Notes: a model not told the origin generated them from the letters alone. A DNA stretch of 64,000 nt from Saccharomycopsis fibuligera x Saccharomycopsis cf. fibuligera (GCA_001936135.1 CP012818.1:1860001-1924000), one strand, 5' to 3'. Counted from the stretch's first letter, positions 1 to 10,565 are shown. Translations and numbers: made by a program.

Positions 1-33
1 CTAAAGCGTATAAGACAAAACAGGGGAAAAAAT

Positions 34-42
<9 letters not shown>

Positions 43-70
<28 letters not shown>
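43..70. repeat. Poly-A tract beyond the glucanase stop
   Basis: An almost pure A run on the + strand, poly-T on the coding strand of the glucanase gene. It lies within 65 bp of the stop codon, so it may belong to the 3'-end processing region. Confidence 0.7.
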
Positions 71-72
<2 letters not shown>

Positions 73-103
73 AAAGGCATAAGTAATAATTTCTGATAAT
101 TAC

Positions 104-1375
104 TCACTTGCAATCATTATAGGTTCTTTTGGAGACAGGATTTGGAATAACCCCGTTCTTGACCAATACTTGGAAATCCCATTGATCAGAATCTCCCATC
201 TTCCAGTTCCAGAAAAACCAACCATAATTCTTTTCAAAAGCATTGAATTCAGCTTGAACAAATCTGCTCATTTGCTTCTTGTCATTACTGCTCCAGTTGG
301 AAATCTTTTTAGTGTAAACAGAATCGCTGTTAGCATCAAAAGCAGCGGTAAATTCACCAACAACTTCCTTATAGTTCAAGCCAGAGATCTGGTTACCCCA
401 CGAACAAACTTGTTTGATTTTTCCTTCATAATCCAAGCTTTTATAATAATCATTGTAAAGCATATACAAATGGGTATCGTAAATGAGATTTGAGCCACTA
501 TTGTAAGACTTCCCAGTCCAGGCACCTTGGCTCTGATATCCATCATGCAAGACAATGTTTTGCTTAGATTTGACTGTATTTCTAATTTCTGTGATTGCTC
601 CCTGGTAAAAATTAGAAAGAGTGTCTTGAGTAACACCATTGTTACCAACCAAAGGTTCATTAACAAGTTCGATACCAATAACAGTGTCTTGGTAAGTTGT
701 TCCACCATACTTGTTGAATATGTATCTGAGAACTTTCTTAGTATCATCCATGTTATTGTAACCGGCCCAATCGTGAGTATTTTTGTGACCAGAAGAGTCG
801 TAGCCATTTTGTGACCCAGGAACACCATGCAAATCAATCCAAACTTTCAAGCCGTATTTTTTAGCCCATGTCAAAGATTTTTGAAGGTAATTTTCTTGAG
901 AACCCTTGTAATATTTGTCAGTACTTTCCAACATGAAGGCCCAATGTCCTATTGGAATTCTAACGGCATTCAAGCCATAACTTGCAATTTCTTCAAAATC
1001 ACTTTCTGTTATAAAGCTACTGTAATGCTTCTCAAGAAGAGATCCACACTTCAGATAACCCAAAGTTGCGCAAAAATTAAACTCATCTCCTGGAATATTA
1101 CCATCAGAAAAATATGTTTTTGAAAACAAGTCAGTGTTTAACCATGGTTCAAGAAGCAACCACCCACCCAAGTTGACACCTCTGATTGGATCTTTGCCCT
1201 TATTGTATGAATGAAAATTTCCATAACTTCCTTTATTACTGTCTCCTTCTTTCGTGACATCCAAGAAGTAAGCAGAAGTTGGTGCTCCTCTTTTGTGTAT
1301 TTCAGTAGGTGCTGAAACCACAGGTGATATATGCGATAATAAGAAAGCTAAAAGAATTGAGATGATGATACGCAT
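104..1375 (-). CDS. Secreted exo-1,3-beta-glucanase, GH5 (XOG1/EXG1/SPR1 family)
   Basis: A 423-residue glycoside hydrolase of family 5 that removes glucose from the ends of cell-wall beta-1,3-glucan. A hydrophobic signal peptide covers residues 1-22 and is followed by a Lys-Arg at 28-29, the classic Kex2 processing site of this family. Family motifs are clear: RGVNLGGWLLLEPW near 65-78, IPIGHWAF near 140-147, DLHGVPGSQNG near 181-191, the acid/base Glu240 in the NEP motif, and the nucleophile Glu341 in VVGEF. Length matches the Exg1/Xog1/Spr1 group (about 420-450 residues). The sequence is not close to the main Candida XOG1 at the N terminus, so it could be the SPR1-like paralogue; I cannot choose between them. 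It is the first gene in the window, transcribed leftwards, with an A-rich tract just beyond its stop. Confidence 0.93.
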   Translation of the reverse strand: MRIIISILLAFLLSHISPVVSAPTEIHKRGAPTSAYFLDVTKEGDSNKGSYGNFHSYNKGKDPIRGVNLGGWLLLEPWLNTDLFSKTYFSDGNIPGDEFNFCATLGYLKCGSLLEKHYSSFITESDFEEIASYGLNAVRIPIGHWAFMLESTDKYYKGSQENYLQKSLTWAKKYGLKVWIDLHGVPGSQNGYDSSGHKNTHDWAGYNNMDDTKKVLRYIFNKYGGTTYQDTVIGIELVNEPLVGNNGVTQDTLSNFYQGAITEIRNTVKSKQNIVLHDGYQSQGAWTGKSYNSGSNLIYDTHLYMLYNDYYKSLDYEGKIKQVCSWGNQISGLNYKEVVGEFTAAFDANSDSVYTKKISNWSSNDKKQMSRFVQAEFNAFEKNYGWFFWNWKMGDSDQWDFQVLVKNGVIPNPVSKRTYNDCK

Positions 1376-3137
1376 TTCAGCTCGGAAAGTTAGGTTCTAT
1401 TTAGGATGGAATAAAATAATTTTTTTTTTTTTTTTGGTTAGATTTGGTTGTACTAGTTTTGGGCAGTTTTAGGTGTGAATTTGGACCTGGGTTGAGAATG
1501 TGACGAGTAATAAACGAGTGACTGGTTTGGAAAAAAAGGATTAAAAATGTTTCTTTTTTGCCTTTTATCTCTTCGACGCTTTAAAGAAAAAAGATTGAGA
1601 GCAGATCCAAAACTTTGACATAACTCACAAAAACCAGCAAAGCACTTTATATTTGACTGTGTTTGACTCAACTGGTGCTCTTCATTACTAGTTCGCGGCG
1701 AGATGAAAGTCTATTGTCTTGCGGTAACAGGATGGTAGCGGTTGCGTCATGCATGCTGCTCAAAGACAGCGTCGACCTGCATTGGGGTCCTTACTGGCGG
1801 AAAATCCATAAGCATCTGTTAGAGTAAAACAGGCCTTGGGTATTATCTGATGGTTGGTAATTATTCAAAATATTGAGTAGCGAGGTAAGTTTTTGGTAAT
1901 AAATTTTATCATAAAGATGCTAAGATATTATTGTCGAAGATTAGCATAACTTATTCTCGAGAAAAGAATTTTTGTGTTTTGTGTCATGTTAAATTATTAC
2001 ATTCCTTTGTGTTTGAGCTTTGAGACAAATGGAAACATTCAATATTTTTACTAGATTGATTCTCGGACAGTCACAAAATCTGTTAAGCCAATATCAGCTG
2101 TCTGTAAAAGTCTATTGAATTTCCCCATCAGACTAATATCTTTCGTTTGAGATACCGTGAAATTGCTTCTGACCTTCATACACGAACTTTAGGTTCCAAA
2201 AACTTTGAATCTAAGATCCCAAAGAAATAAGATATCCTTAAAGTAGCTAACCATGGTGAGTGGTTATCCATTACTGGAGTTTGGCTCTGTTAAGTATTTC
2301 TGGTCCCAAATTCCTATCTGTAACGTGATAATCTTTGATTGCAGATGTTTCTGGTTGACTGGATGGTCCACAGGAGTGCGTCTCATTTTGCACTAATGAT
2401 TACGAGTACACAAAAGAGAGAATTTATTTTCCTGTGGCAAGACGAAAACGAACAAAAAAAAGTTCTGGAATCGGAGTAGATCAATACATTAATCTATTAA
2501 TGTGTATGCAAGAACTTGTAATTCTTAGAGATAATGCCAAAAATTTCGCTTTGAGATTAATATTGCAAGTGTTGGAGCCATTATGATTCACGATACAGTA
2601 ATAGTAAAACGATAATCAAAGTTATCTCCCACTTTCGTGAAAGTATCAGGATTACATTGGTAAAGTTACCTATTTTATCATACATTCACCCGAATAACAC
2701 GAATAACGCGACATGAATGTTCCCGAAACATATAAAACATAACTTTGGACTGAGTGAGCTCAGCTGAGCACTCTGGGAAAACTTCTAAATTACTATGCTC
2801 TGTTTAAGTTTATCGTTGATAGTTACCAAGTTATCCAAATAACTAACTATTGGCTAGCAAGTTTTTCTACTGTCGGTTAGCAAATTTAAGTTAATTAAAT
2901 TCATTAAAACTTACAATAACAACGTGGGTGAGCCAATCGCTATACCCAAAGATCATTATCGCCCATCAATTGAATCCAAGACAAATTTCTTGAATTTTGT
3001 AAGAACCGACATCGTGGTGTAATGATTACATGTCACATGCACCATCACATGACAACACTCTAACCCGTCTCCATCTATCCGTCTTGACCAAATAGTACGG
3101 TACGGTATCTGTACCGGAACCGGATCCGTTTGAGAAG
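1376..3137. other. Intergenic region, glucanase to HSP10 promoter
   Basis: About 1.8 kb shared by the divergent glucanase and HSP10 promoters. No open frame with a convincing start or family match is present on either strand. A two-unit heat-shock-like motif (TTCTTGAA at 2987-2994) lies at its right end. Otherwise I see nothing specific. Confidence 0.6.
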
Positions 3138-3150
3138 TTCGAGAAGATTC
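3138..3150 (+). promoter_or_regulatory. Three-unit heat-shock element upstream of HSP10
   Basis: TTC at 3138, GAA at 3143 and TTC at 3148 are separated by exactly two bases each, giving a perfect alternating HSE (TTCnnGAAnnTTC). It sits 156 bp before the HSP10 start codon. A weaker two-unit site is at 2987-2994. This fits Hsf1 control, which is established for yeast HSP10/HSP60. Confidence 0.8.
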
Positions 3151-3201
3151 CATTGAGGCACGCAAAAAACCTGGAGGAAATTTTCCGTAAAATTTGGAAA
3201 A

Positions 3202-3209
3202 TATATATA
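3202..3209 (+). promoter_or_regulatory. TATA box of HSP10
   Basis: TATATATA about 97 bp before the HSP10 ATG and 50 bp after the heat-shock element. This is the spacing expected of a stress-inducible yeast promoter. Confidence 0.6.
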
Positions 3210-3305
3210 ACATTGAGCTATATTCCTGCCGTCTCCAATATTGGGTTTAAAGACAGGTTCACTAGTCTATAATTTACTAATCTTATAAATAATCAGCTTT
3301 TAAAA

Positions 3306-4002
3306 ATGGTATGTGCGGTTGTTTTCAATGTCTTTGGCGTTGATATATGATGCTATGTGGTTAATGATGGGTTGATGAGAGCTGGTTGGGGTCAATTATT
3401 CACTGCTTGGGGGGCAGCGCTGCATCAAAACATAGCCATTTCTAAGCTTAATAAACATTATCATTTCGACACCTATTACAAAATGCGATGTTATGTTAAA
3501 ATCTAGATTCAACTGTCATTTAATGTTTTTTTTATTATTAGCATAACTCTACATTTGCTACAAAGCCTTATATTAGCCAATATAATAATGATTCTTCTCC
3601 CCAACCAACGCCATTCCTTCATTGAATGCAAATAAATATTAATCATTTATAACTTTAACCTAAATTACTAACGTAAACCAGTCCACCATTCTCAAATCAG
3701 TCAAATCTTTACAACCATTGTTCGACAGAATTTTGGTCCAAAGAGCCAAGGCCGCCACCAAGACCGCTAACGGTATTTACTTACCAGAAAAAAACTTGCC
3801 AAAGTTGTCCCAAGGTACCGTTATTGCTGCTGGTCCAGGTGTGACTAACAACGAAGGTAAAGTTATTCCAACTTCTGTTAAAGCTGGTGACGAAATTTTG
3901 ATACCATCATTCGGTGGTCAATCCATTAAAGTCAATGAAGAAGAATATTTCATTTTCAGAGACCATGAAATCTTGGCTAAAATCAACAAGGATGCTGCTT
4001 AA
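3306..4002 (+). CDS. HSP10: Mitochondrial chaperonin 10 (Hsp10), two exons
   Basis: Co-chaperonin that caps Hsp60 in the mitochondrial matrix. Exon 1 is only the start codon (3306-3308). A phase-0 intron runs 3309-3681, and exon 2 is 3682-4002, giving 107 residues against 106 in S. cerevisiae. The joined N terminus reads M-STILKSVKSLQPLFDRILVQR, matching the yeast start MSTLLKSAKSIVPLMDRVLVQR closely. The mobile-loop region (KAATKTANGIYLPEK), the roof segment and the C-terminal FRDHEILAKI are all present. Without the intron the first in-frame Met is missing, so the spliced model is needed. A heat-shock element and a TATA box lie upstream. Its 3' end faces HOS4. Confidence 0.95.
3309..3681 (+). 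other. HSP10 intron directly after the start codon
   Basis: 373 nt. The donor is GTATGT at 3309, the branch point a perfect TACTAAC at 3666-3672, and the acceptor CAG ends at 3681, nine bases later. The intron splits ATG from the rest of the protein. I found no convincing snoRNA inside it. Confidence 0.92.
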
Positions 4003-4427
4003 TATACTTAAACCATAAACTGATGCTAAATATTTTAATGTATCTTGAGTGACAAACTACTGATAGTTGACTTAGTTAACAGTTTGCTGAATAACGATGT
4101 TACGTTTAAAAATTCACATGTAAATATACAAAGGTCATAAATAACTTCTTAAAACTAAAATAAAATTTTTTAAAAAAACTCCAAATTGTAGAAATTATTA
4201 CATAAATTGGTTTAGTATAAACCCACCAAATAATCACACAACTCGTGATATATAGATACATCTGCATATCTAATCGTTAAAAAAAAATTCAACATTAGTA
4301 ACAAAATCAATTATTACTAATTTACTAAAATACAAATAGAAACCCAAACTTGGAACCAACCAAACAACGACAAAAGAAAAAATACATATAAACAAACAAA
4401 TTTTAGAACAAGAATCAACAAAATTAA
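4003..4427. other. Convergent 3' region of HSP10 and HOS4
   Basis: 425 bp of AT-rich sequence between two facing stop codons. It contains several A-rich stretches that could serve polyadenylation. No gene seen. Confidence 0.6.
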
Positions 4428-7400
4428 TCACCAAAGTTTCTTTTTGCTGGCGTTGATAGCATTGAATGCAACATGACGGCCTTGAAATTTTCTTGGTAAT
4501 TTATCTGCCTTAACTGGCTGTGAACCAGATTGTGTAAAAGCAAATCCTTTTTTGATGTCATTAATACTTTTAATATCACCATGTTTGTTTGTAATGGTGT
4601 CACTATCCGAGGTATCACACAAAAAAGAATGATCCATTTCTATCATATTATTCTCATTTAAATTACTTTGGAGAAAATTGTGCTTTGCAAACAATTCACG
4701 TTGTATCGTAGATAATTTAATCCAGTGAAGTGACAAGGCTTGAAATTTTTTGCCTTCGCTATTATAAAGTTCCAACCTTCTCTCAAGACTCGACTGCGGC
4801 CTATACGAATCAGCTGAAAAATTATTAAGATCTTTCATCATTAAAGAGCTGAAAAAGTTCCATAGTTTGCTTTGTTGAGAGTCACTAACTAAAATTTTTT
4901 CCACGTTCAACTGAGGAATTTTTTCATAAATGTTAGAGATACTAGAAATCAAATTCACTTGAAGATCAATAACCCACCTGGTATCATCAAAAGTGACATA
5001 GTATAACGGCAAATGTTTAGCTACATTTGCTTGAACTCTTGCTCGAGATTCGGTATCCAATGACTCAATAGAATCATAGTCATAAAAGTTGACGCATTGT
5101 AAACCATAAGGATAATTTTCCCTTATTTTCTTCTTCAAAATTATTTCTTTTTGTTTTTCTTCTTCAATGCGCTGCTGTTCTAGCAACTTAGCTTTCTTTT
5201 CGGCTTCTTCTTTATCCTTTTTTCGTTTCTCTTCCTCTATTTGTTTCTGAAGCTTTCTTTCCTCTTCTCTTTGCTTTTCTGCTTGTGAAATCCTAAGCAA
5301 AACAGCTTGTTGTCTAGCTTTTATTTTTTCAGCCTTCTGTAACTCATATTCTTCCTTTTTCTTGTTGTGCTCCTTAGCCTTAAGTTCAGATTTTTCAACA
5401 TTCCTCTTCTCTGCTTTATCATTCAAACTTTTAGTATCTCCAAAATTTGGCTTTCTTTCCTCCTTAGAACTATTGAAAAGCTTAGAAGTCTTCAATGGAA
5501 CATCTTTAGAAATTGAAGGTTTATGGTCTTTATTCACTTTTGATGCAAATTTATCCGTGGGAGTTGATGCTTTTTTATGTCTATCAACACTTTGTGATCT
5601 TTTTTCAAGTGATTTCTTGGAAACTTTATCAAGGTCAGTACTAGAAGGCTTAGATTCAGTTGAAGTTTCAAAACTTTTGTCATCTAGACGTTGGGGAGCT
5701 TTAGAAATGTCTAAATCTTTGATTTTTTCCTCTGCCTGATTATCAAGTCGCAACTGCTTCTCATCCTCTTTTCTGCGTTTCGGTGATTCGCTTGGTGGAG
5801 CAGAAGTCTTCCGCCTTTTTTGCTTGTGAAAATTGTCCTCCTCTCTTGTAGGAGTCAGAGAGCGTTTACTTTGAGAAACCTCGTTCAAATCGACTTTAAT
5901 TTCTTTTCTTTTAGTAGCTAGTTCTGATGGTGGGGACTTTGCTTTAACGTTTCGAGGTACCTCCATTCGCTCCTTTAACAAAGCTATTTCCTCCTCATCT
6001 GCTAGAATGCTTTCTTGACAAATCTGAAGACTGTTTTTGCCATCAGCTTTTCTTTTCTTAAATGGGTCTGCGCCACTATTAAGCAACAACTTAACTAGTT
6101 CTAAATGACGTCTGCCAACAGCATGCATCAAAGCAGTAGTTCCATCTTCAGCAACTCCATTTATTTCAGCACCAAACCCTAACAAAATACTAACAATATC
6201 ACTATGCCCATGTCTTGATGCTATAATCAATGTGTCTAAATCAGCCTTCCCGCCACCTGCCAAGTAATTACCCACAAAAGCGTAATCACCTTCTGCTGCT
6301 CTTTTGTATACCTCATTCCTTCCTGATCTAGAAGTAAGGTCGACCCAAAATAAATCATTTCTACTTTGATTGTAACGATGCGTTCTTTTAAGATTTTTTT
6401 TATCGAAATCTGAATCATTACCATTGAAACTATAATCAGATTCATTATCTTCAAATTCGTTAGTGGCATGAGAATGCGATTTGACTTTGCTAAACTCTTT
6501 TCTCTTTTTTAAAATTTCATCCAAAAGTTCTTGGCTCTCTGGCTCATCCGACTCCTTCAAAAGTTCAAAGACATTTTCATTGACTGCATTCGAAATATTT
6601 GGATTTGCTCCATTGTCTAAAAGCAACTTGACAACATTTAAATGACCATTAGCAGCTGCATCAATCAATGGCGTATCCAAATCTTCCGGCCCTGACTGAA
6701 TATTGACATCAGCTCCATGTTTGATCAAAAGTTTAACAATGTCATAGTGCCCTTTTAAAGCGGCTTCGTGAAGAGATGAATTTCCAGCATAATCTGTATC
6801 ATTAACGTCAGCACCTTCCTCAATTAACTGTTCGGCAATGTCATATTTTCCTTTATCACAAGCCCTTTGCAATTTTGACCTGCCACTAGCATCACGTCCG
6901 ACTCTTGTCTTTTTAGTGTTGTTCGAAGGCTTTTTTCTTTTCACACTTGACGATTCCACTTCATCGTTATTAATATTATCGTAATCTGATTTGCGAACCA
7001 ATCTTCCTCGTCCTCTTCTTGATCTCGGTGGGTAATCAGCAATGACTGTCTCTGCATCAGAGTTATCATCATCTGCTGATGAGTAATCTCTAGCATCTGA
7101 ACCTGATTTATCTCCATCGAGATCATTGTATTCTCTCAATTCAAGAACTCGTTTATGATTTGAATGTGCATCAGAAGCACGCTGGACATCATCTTGTTGA
7201 TCTTGATTTTCGTTAAAAAAAGGTTCTGGAGGCTTTGGAGACGATGGCTTGTTTTTGGAAAAGATAGTCGAAGTATCTTCATCATCAGAGACAGGATCCT
7301 GTTGTGAAAAGTTTATCTCACTTAGCGGTGAAGATCTTTGGCCATCTATTACTGAACGAGGACTTATAGAATCTTGACCTTGGTCAACTTTGTCCGTATC

Positions 7401-10400
7401 CTTCAATTGTGCTCTTTGAACATTATTCTGATTCTTATTTGTATTGCTACCTGTTGATATCTTTGAATCAAAAGTTTCAGCCATTTTCTCATCACGGAAA
7501 TTATCTCTTGTTAATGGATTATAATCATCTCCGTCAAGAACTTTTTCATTGTTCATACGTGATTCTATTTTACCGCTGGTGTGGTTTACCGCCATCACAG
7601 TTTCTTCTCTCATAGGTACTTTTGCAACATTCTTAACTATACCTTCTACTTGAGGCTCAGTAGCAGAGTCACTGTTATCAATAATTGTCCCAATCTTTCC
7701 AGCATGAATGTCGCTATTATGGTTGGTATTATTTTCAATACCTGACTTGGCCGCTTGAGAATTTTCATCTTTTATACTGGCTCTATCATTGTTGCTCTTG
7801 TTCTCATCATCAGCTTTAACATGTTCAGTCCTTGTACTGTCATCTTCATCCTTCTCTTCCTTTTCCTCCTTCTTTTTCTCTTCATCCTCCTCCTTCTTTT
7901 CTTCTTTCTCCTCCTCCTCCTCCTCATCTTCATAATCATCATCATCAATTATTCTAATCTTTCCCTTTTTAAATTCACTCTTTGAGGAATTTTGAGACTC
8001 AGAAACTTTGAATGGTTCTTCCTTTTTCTTAACCACTTCTTTATCAATAGCTCTTTTAGCATCTACAGAATCGCTCGTATGGTTAGGCGAATTCAATTTT
8101 CCATGATCGGATTTTTGTTGTGGTTTGACTTTTTCAACTTTTGACAATAAACTTGAACTTGAATTTGCAGTCGACCTTATCTTCTCAGTTGATTTTTTAT
8201 GCTCCGAACCAGGAGGTTTTTCAAACCCTAAAGATTTCTTGAACAATTCACTTTTTTTCTGAGAGTCCTTGAAAAGACCCGGTTTTTTATTTTTATCCTT
8301 AAACAAGTCACTTTTTTTAATAGAAGAAGGCGCTACTTTGGGCTTGCTGTCTTTAAAAAGACTATGTTTTTTACTCTGATCTCTATTTAGATCAACTTTT
8401 TTAACGACTTCCTTAATCTTTTGCTTCTTCTTCTCATTTCCTTCTGAAATGATCGGACTTGACTTCTTAGACTTTTCTCCATGTCGCGATAAAGATCCTG
8501 AATTCCCGACATTAGGCGATTCACTCCTAGGTTTGCTTTTAACCTTAGCTGAATCATGATTGAAAGTTGAGCTAACCTGTCTTAATTCCAAATTTTTGTC
8601 AGCAGGTGATCCTACCAGACTTTTTATGGTTGAATCAGTAGGAGGCAGATCGCGAATTTCGGAAGTATCAGTCAAAAGCTTCTGTTTCTTGTGAATATTG
8701 ATACCTGCAGGCAGATCTCGACTCTTTTCTTTGAAGATGGCAGATGCAGATGCAGAACGTTTCAACTCTGATTTTTGAGTTTCAGGTTTGAGTTTACTGC
8801 TTCGCTGACCAACAATTTTACTGTCCTTATTATCAATAGGGCTTGTGTCAGAATTTGAAATCTCTTTTTTCTTGTATGGATGTGATGATGTGAGATCTGG
8901 CTTTGTGGATAAGTGGCTCGCATTCGTTTGTCGTTTTTCGTCTTTAGGTTTAGAGCCCTCAATGCCGGTTTTGTGTTGTTTTTGCTCCTTGGGCTTTGTG
9001 GTGTCAATAATACTTTTATGTTGTTTCCCCTCTTTAAGCTTTGCACTTTCATTATTGGTTTTTTGTGGTTTTGCCTTTTCTTTCTCATTGACATTGTCGG
9101 TTCTGTGTTGTCTGTCATCCTCTGTTTTAGCAGATTCGTTGCCAGCTTTGTGGTCCTTTTCGTCTTTGGTTTTTGTGGTTCCGATGTTGGTGTTGTGTTG
9201 CTTTTCTTCCTTAGGTTTTGTAATTTCAGCATTGGCTTTTTGATAAGTCTCATCCCTTGGTCTTACATTTCCATTGCTACTTTTGGTTTGTGTAAGTTCT
9301 GATTCCAGAGGCTTGGCATCTAGGGTCTGTGGCGGTACGTCTCTCTTTTCTGGCTTTGCCACATTAATTGATGTAGTATCTGATTCCTTTTGATTCATTG
9401 ACACGTTCTTTATAGGCAGTATTGACGTACTATTTACAGGCTGCTTGGATACAGTACTCGTAGGCTGCTTTAATACATGCCTTTCGATTTCTTTTGAGGT
9501 CCCTTTTGGCGAAAGTTGATTTTGTGGAGGTCGCGAAAAATATTCTCTTGGAGATGACTCCTTTCTTGATACCTCTTTCTGGGGTGCTTCCCTTTGAAGC
9601 AAAGTTTTGTTGGAATCTTTCGGTAATTGCTCTTTAGTTGACTCAAACTGCTGTATTCTATGTATATCATTAGTTTGTATACCATCCTTCTCGGTATGTC
9701 TTTTGCTTTTATCAATTTGCTCTGATTTGTTCAAGCTCGCAGGCCCAGTCAACAGATGAGGCACGTGTTTATCTATTGTATGATTATCACTTTTTAACTT
9801 AGTAGTATTCGAGTAACTACTGGGCACTCTATCCTCATAACTTATTTCAAATCCACTGCCTTTGCGATCACTGAAATTCTTCCTGCTATTGCTATTATCC
9901 AGCGGTGTATGTCTCTTGAAATTATCTGGTCTTTCTAAAGTCACTCCAGAACTGGGCTGTGACAGGCTATTGTTGAAGTCTTTATGAATATTTGCTTTGT
10001 TTGTTCCTATTGGTACGCTGTTACTATTGATTATAGGACTGCCACTAAGTCCATTTTTATGTTTGTTTGATTCATGAATATATACCGAACCCCTTGGCCT
10101 GCTATTGCCATAACCAGAGTAAGTGCTGAATTTGCGTTTACCTGAAAACATTGAATTTGAAGACCCAGGCCCACTGCTGCTATTGCTGTTGCTGTTGCTA
10201 TTGCCACTACTGCCGCCGGTATTTAGACTATTACTATGACTGATGCTACTACTAGCACCACTGCCAATATAACTAGAGCCTCCGTAACCTTGAGACTTAG
10301 AAAACATAGATGAGCGCTTTGAAGGATAATACGAATTACCGGAAGAACCATATGGCCTCATATTTGAAGAGCCACCGCCTCTTTTGTCACTGCCACCACT

Positions 10401-10532
10401 GCCACTTCCATTACCGCCGTTGCCACTACTACCGTTTCCTCTGCTGCCATTAGCATCATTTTTTTTACCAGAATAGCTGGAGTAATAGGAGTACGGCTTG
10501 TAGTGGTCTTTCTTACTGTAATCGTTGCCCAT
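4428..10532 (-). CDS. HOS4: HOS4-like ankyrin-repeat protein of the Set3 histone deacetylase complex
   Basis: A 2034-residue protein. Residues 1-160 are rich in Gly, Ser, Asn and Tyr, followed by a long charged, disordered region with an acidic Glu/Lys/Asp run near 865-900. Ankyrin repeats begin near 1210 (GRDASGRSKLQRACDKGKYD, then GNSSLHEAALKGHYDIVKLL and DTPLIDAAANGHLNVVKLLL), with a second block near 1400-1490. A Lys/Glu/Arg coiled coil covers about 1715-1810. A conserved C-terminal region follows, starting at YPYGLQCVNFYD. This order, and the ankyrin segment with its RACDKG and NVVKLLLDNGA motifs, matches Hos4, a Set3C subunit acting with Hos2, Hst1, Snt1 and Sif2 on chromatin. S. cerevisiae Hos4 has about 1080 residues, so this one is nearly twice as long, mainly in the disordered half. 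It is divergent from the flavin monooxygenase gene. Confidence 0.8.
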   Translation of the reverse strand: MGNDYSKKDHYKPYSYYSSYSGKKNDANGSRGNGSSGNGGNGSGSGGSDKRGGGSSNMRPYGSSGNSYYPSKRSSMFSKSQGYGGSSYIGSGASSSISHSNSLNTGGSSGNSNSNSNSSSGPGSSNSMFSGKRKFSTYSGYGNSRPRGSVYIHESNKHKNGLSGSPIINSNSVPIGTNKANIHKDFNNSLSQPSSGVTLERPDNFKRHTPLDNSNSRKNFSDRKGSGFEISYEDRVPSSYSNTTKLKSDNHTIDKHVPHLLTGPASLNKSEQIDKSKRHTEKDGIQTNDIHRIQQFESTKEQLPKDSNKTLLQREAPQKEVSRKESSPREYFSRPPQNQLSPKGTSKEIERHVLKQPTSTVSKQPVNSTSILPIKNVSMNQKESDTTSINVAKPEKRDVPPQTLDAKPLESELTQTKSSNGNVRPRDETYQKANAEITKPKEEKQHNTNIGTTKTKDEKDHKAGNESAKTEDDRQHRTDNVNEKEKAKPQKTNNESAKLKEGKQHKSIIDTTKPKEQKQHKTGIEGSKPKDEKRQTNASHLSTKPDLTSSHPYKKKEISNSDTSPIDNKDSKIVGQRSSKLKPETQKSELKRSASASAIFKEKSRDLPAGINIHKKQKLLTDTSEIRDLPPTDSTIKSLVGSPADKNLELRQVSSTFNHDSAKVKSKPRSESPNVGNSGSLSRHGEKSKKSSPIISEGNEKKKQKIKEVVKKVDLNRDQSKKHSLFKDSKPKVAPSSIKKSDLFKDKNKKPGLFKDSQKKSELFKKSLGFEKPPGSEHKKSTEKIRSTANSSSSLLSKVEKVKPQQKSDHGKLNSPNHTSDSVDAKRAIDKEVVKKKEEPFKVSESQNSSKSEFKKGKIRIIDDDDYEDEEEEEEKEEKKEEDEEKKKEEKEEKDEDDSTRTEHVKADDENKSNNDRASIKDENSQAAKSGIENNTNHNSDIHAGKIGTIIDNSDSATEPQVEGIVKNVAKVPMREETVMAVNHTSGKIESRMNNEKVLDGDDYNPLTRDNFRDEKMAETFDSKISTGSNTNKNQNNVQRAQLKDTDKVDQGQDSISPRSVIDGQRSSPLSEINFSQQDPVSDDEDTSTIFSKNKPSSPKPPEPFFNENQDQQDDVQRASDAHSNHKRVLELREYNDLDGDKSGSDARDYSSADDDNSDAETVIADYPPRSRRGRGRLVRKSDYDNINNDEVESSSVKRKKPSNNTKKTRVGRDASGRSKLQRACDKGKYDIAEQLIEEGADVNDTDYAGNSSLHEAALKGHYDIVKLLIKHGADVNIQSGPEDLDTPLIDAAANGHLNVVKLLLDNGANPNISNAVNENVFELLKESDEPESQELLDEILKKRKEFSKVKSHSHATNEFEDNESDYSFNGNDSDFDKKNLKRTHRYNQSRNDLFWVDLTSRSGRNEVYKRAAEGDYAFVGNYLAGGGKADLDTLIIASRHGHSDIVSILLGFGAEINGVAEDGTTALMHAVGRRHLELVKLLLNSGADPFKKRKADGKNSLQICQESILADEEEIALLKERMEVPRNVKAKSPPSELATKRKEIKVDLNEVSQSKRSLTPTREEDNFHKQKRRKTSAPPSESPKRRKEDEKQLRLDNQAEEKIKDLDISKAPQRLDDKSFETSTESKPSSTDLDKVSKKSLEKRSQSVDRHKKASTPTDKFASKVNKDHKPSISKDVPLKTSKLFNSSKEERKPNFGDTKSLNDKAEKRNVEKSELKAKEHNKKKEEYELQKAEKIKARQQAVLLRISQAEKQREEERKLQKQIEEEKRKKDKEEAEKKAKLLEQQRIEEEKQKEIILKKKIRENYPYGLQCVNFYDYDSIESLDTESRARVQANVAKHLPLYYVTFDDTRWVIDLQVNLISSISNIYEKIPQLNVEKILVSDSQQSKLWNFFSSLMMKDLNNFSADSYRPQSSLERRLELYNSEGKKFQALSLHWIKLSTIQRELFAKHNFLQSNLNENNMIEMDHSFLCDTSDSDTITNKHGDIKSINDIKKGFAFTQSGSQPVKADKLPRKFQGRHVAFNAINASKKKLW

Positions 10533-10545
10533 TTGGCCAGGGGAT

Positions 10546-10565
10546 GTGTGTGTGTGTGTGTGTGT
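10546..10565. repeat. (TG)n microsatellite
   Basis: About ten TG dinucleotides just upstream of the HOS4 start codon, within its probable 5' leader or core promoter. Confidence 0.85.

Noticed and set aside
3309-3681. Box C/D snoRNA inside the HSP10 intron (TTGATGAGA near 3371)
   Set aside because: The box C match is imperfect and no box D (CTGA) with a terminal stem was found.
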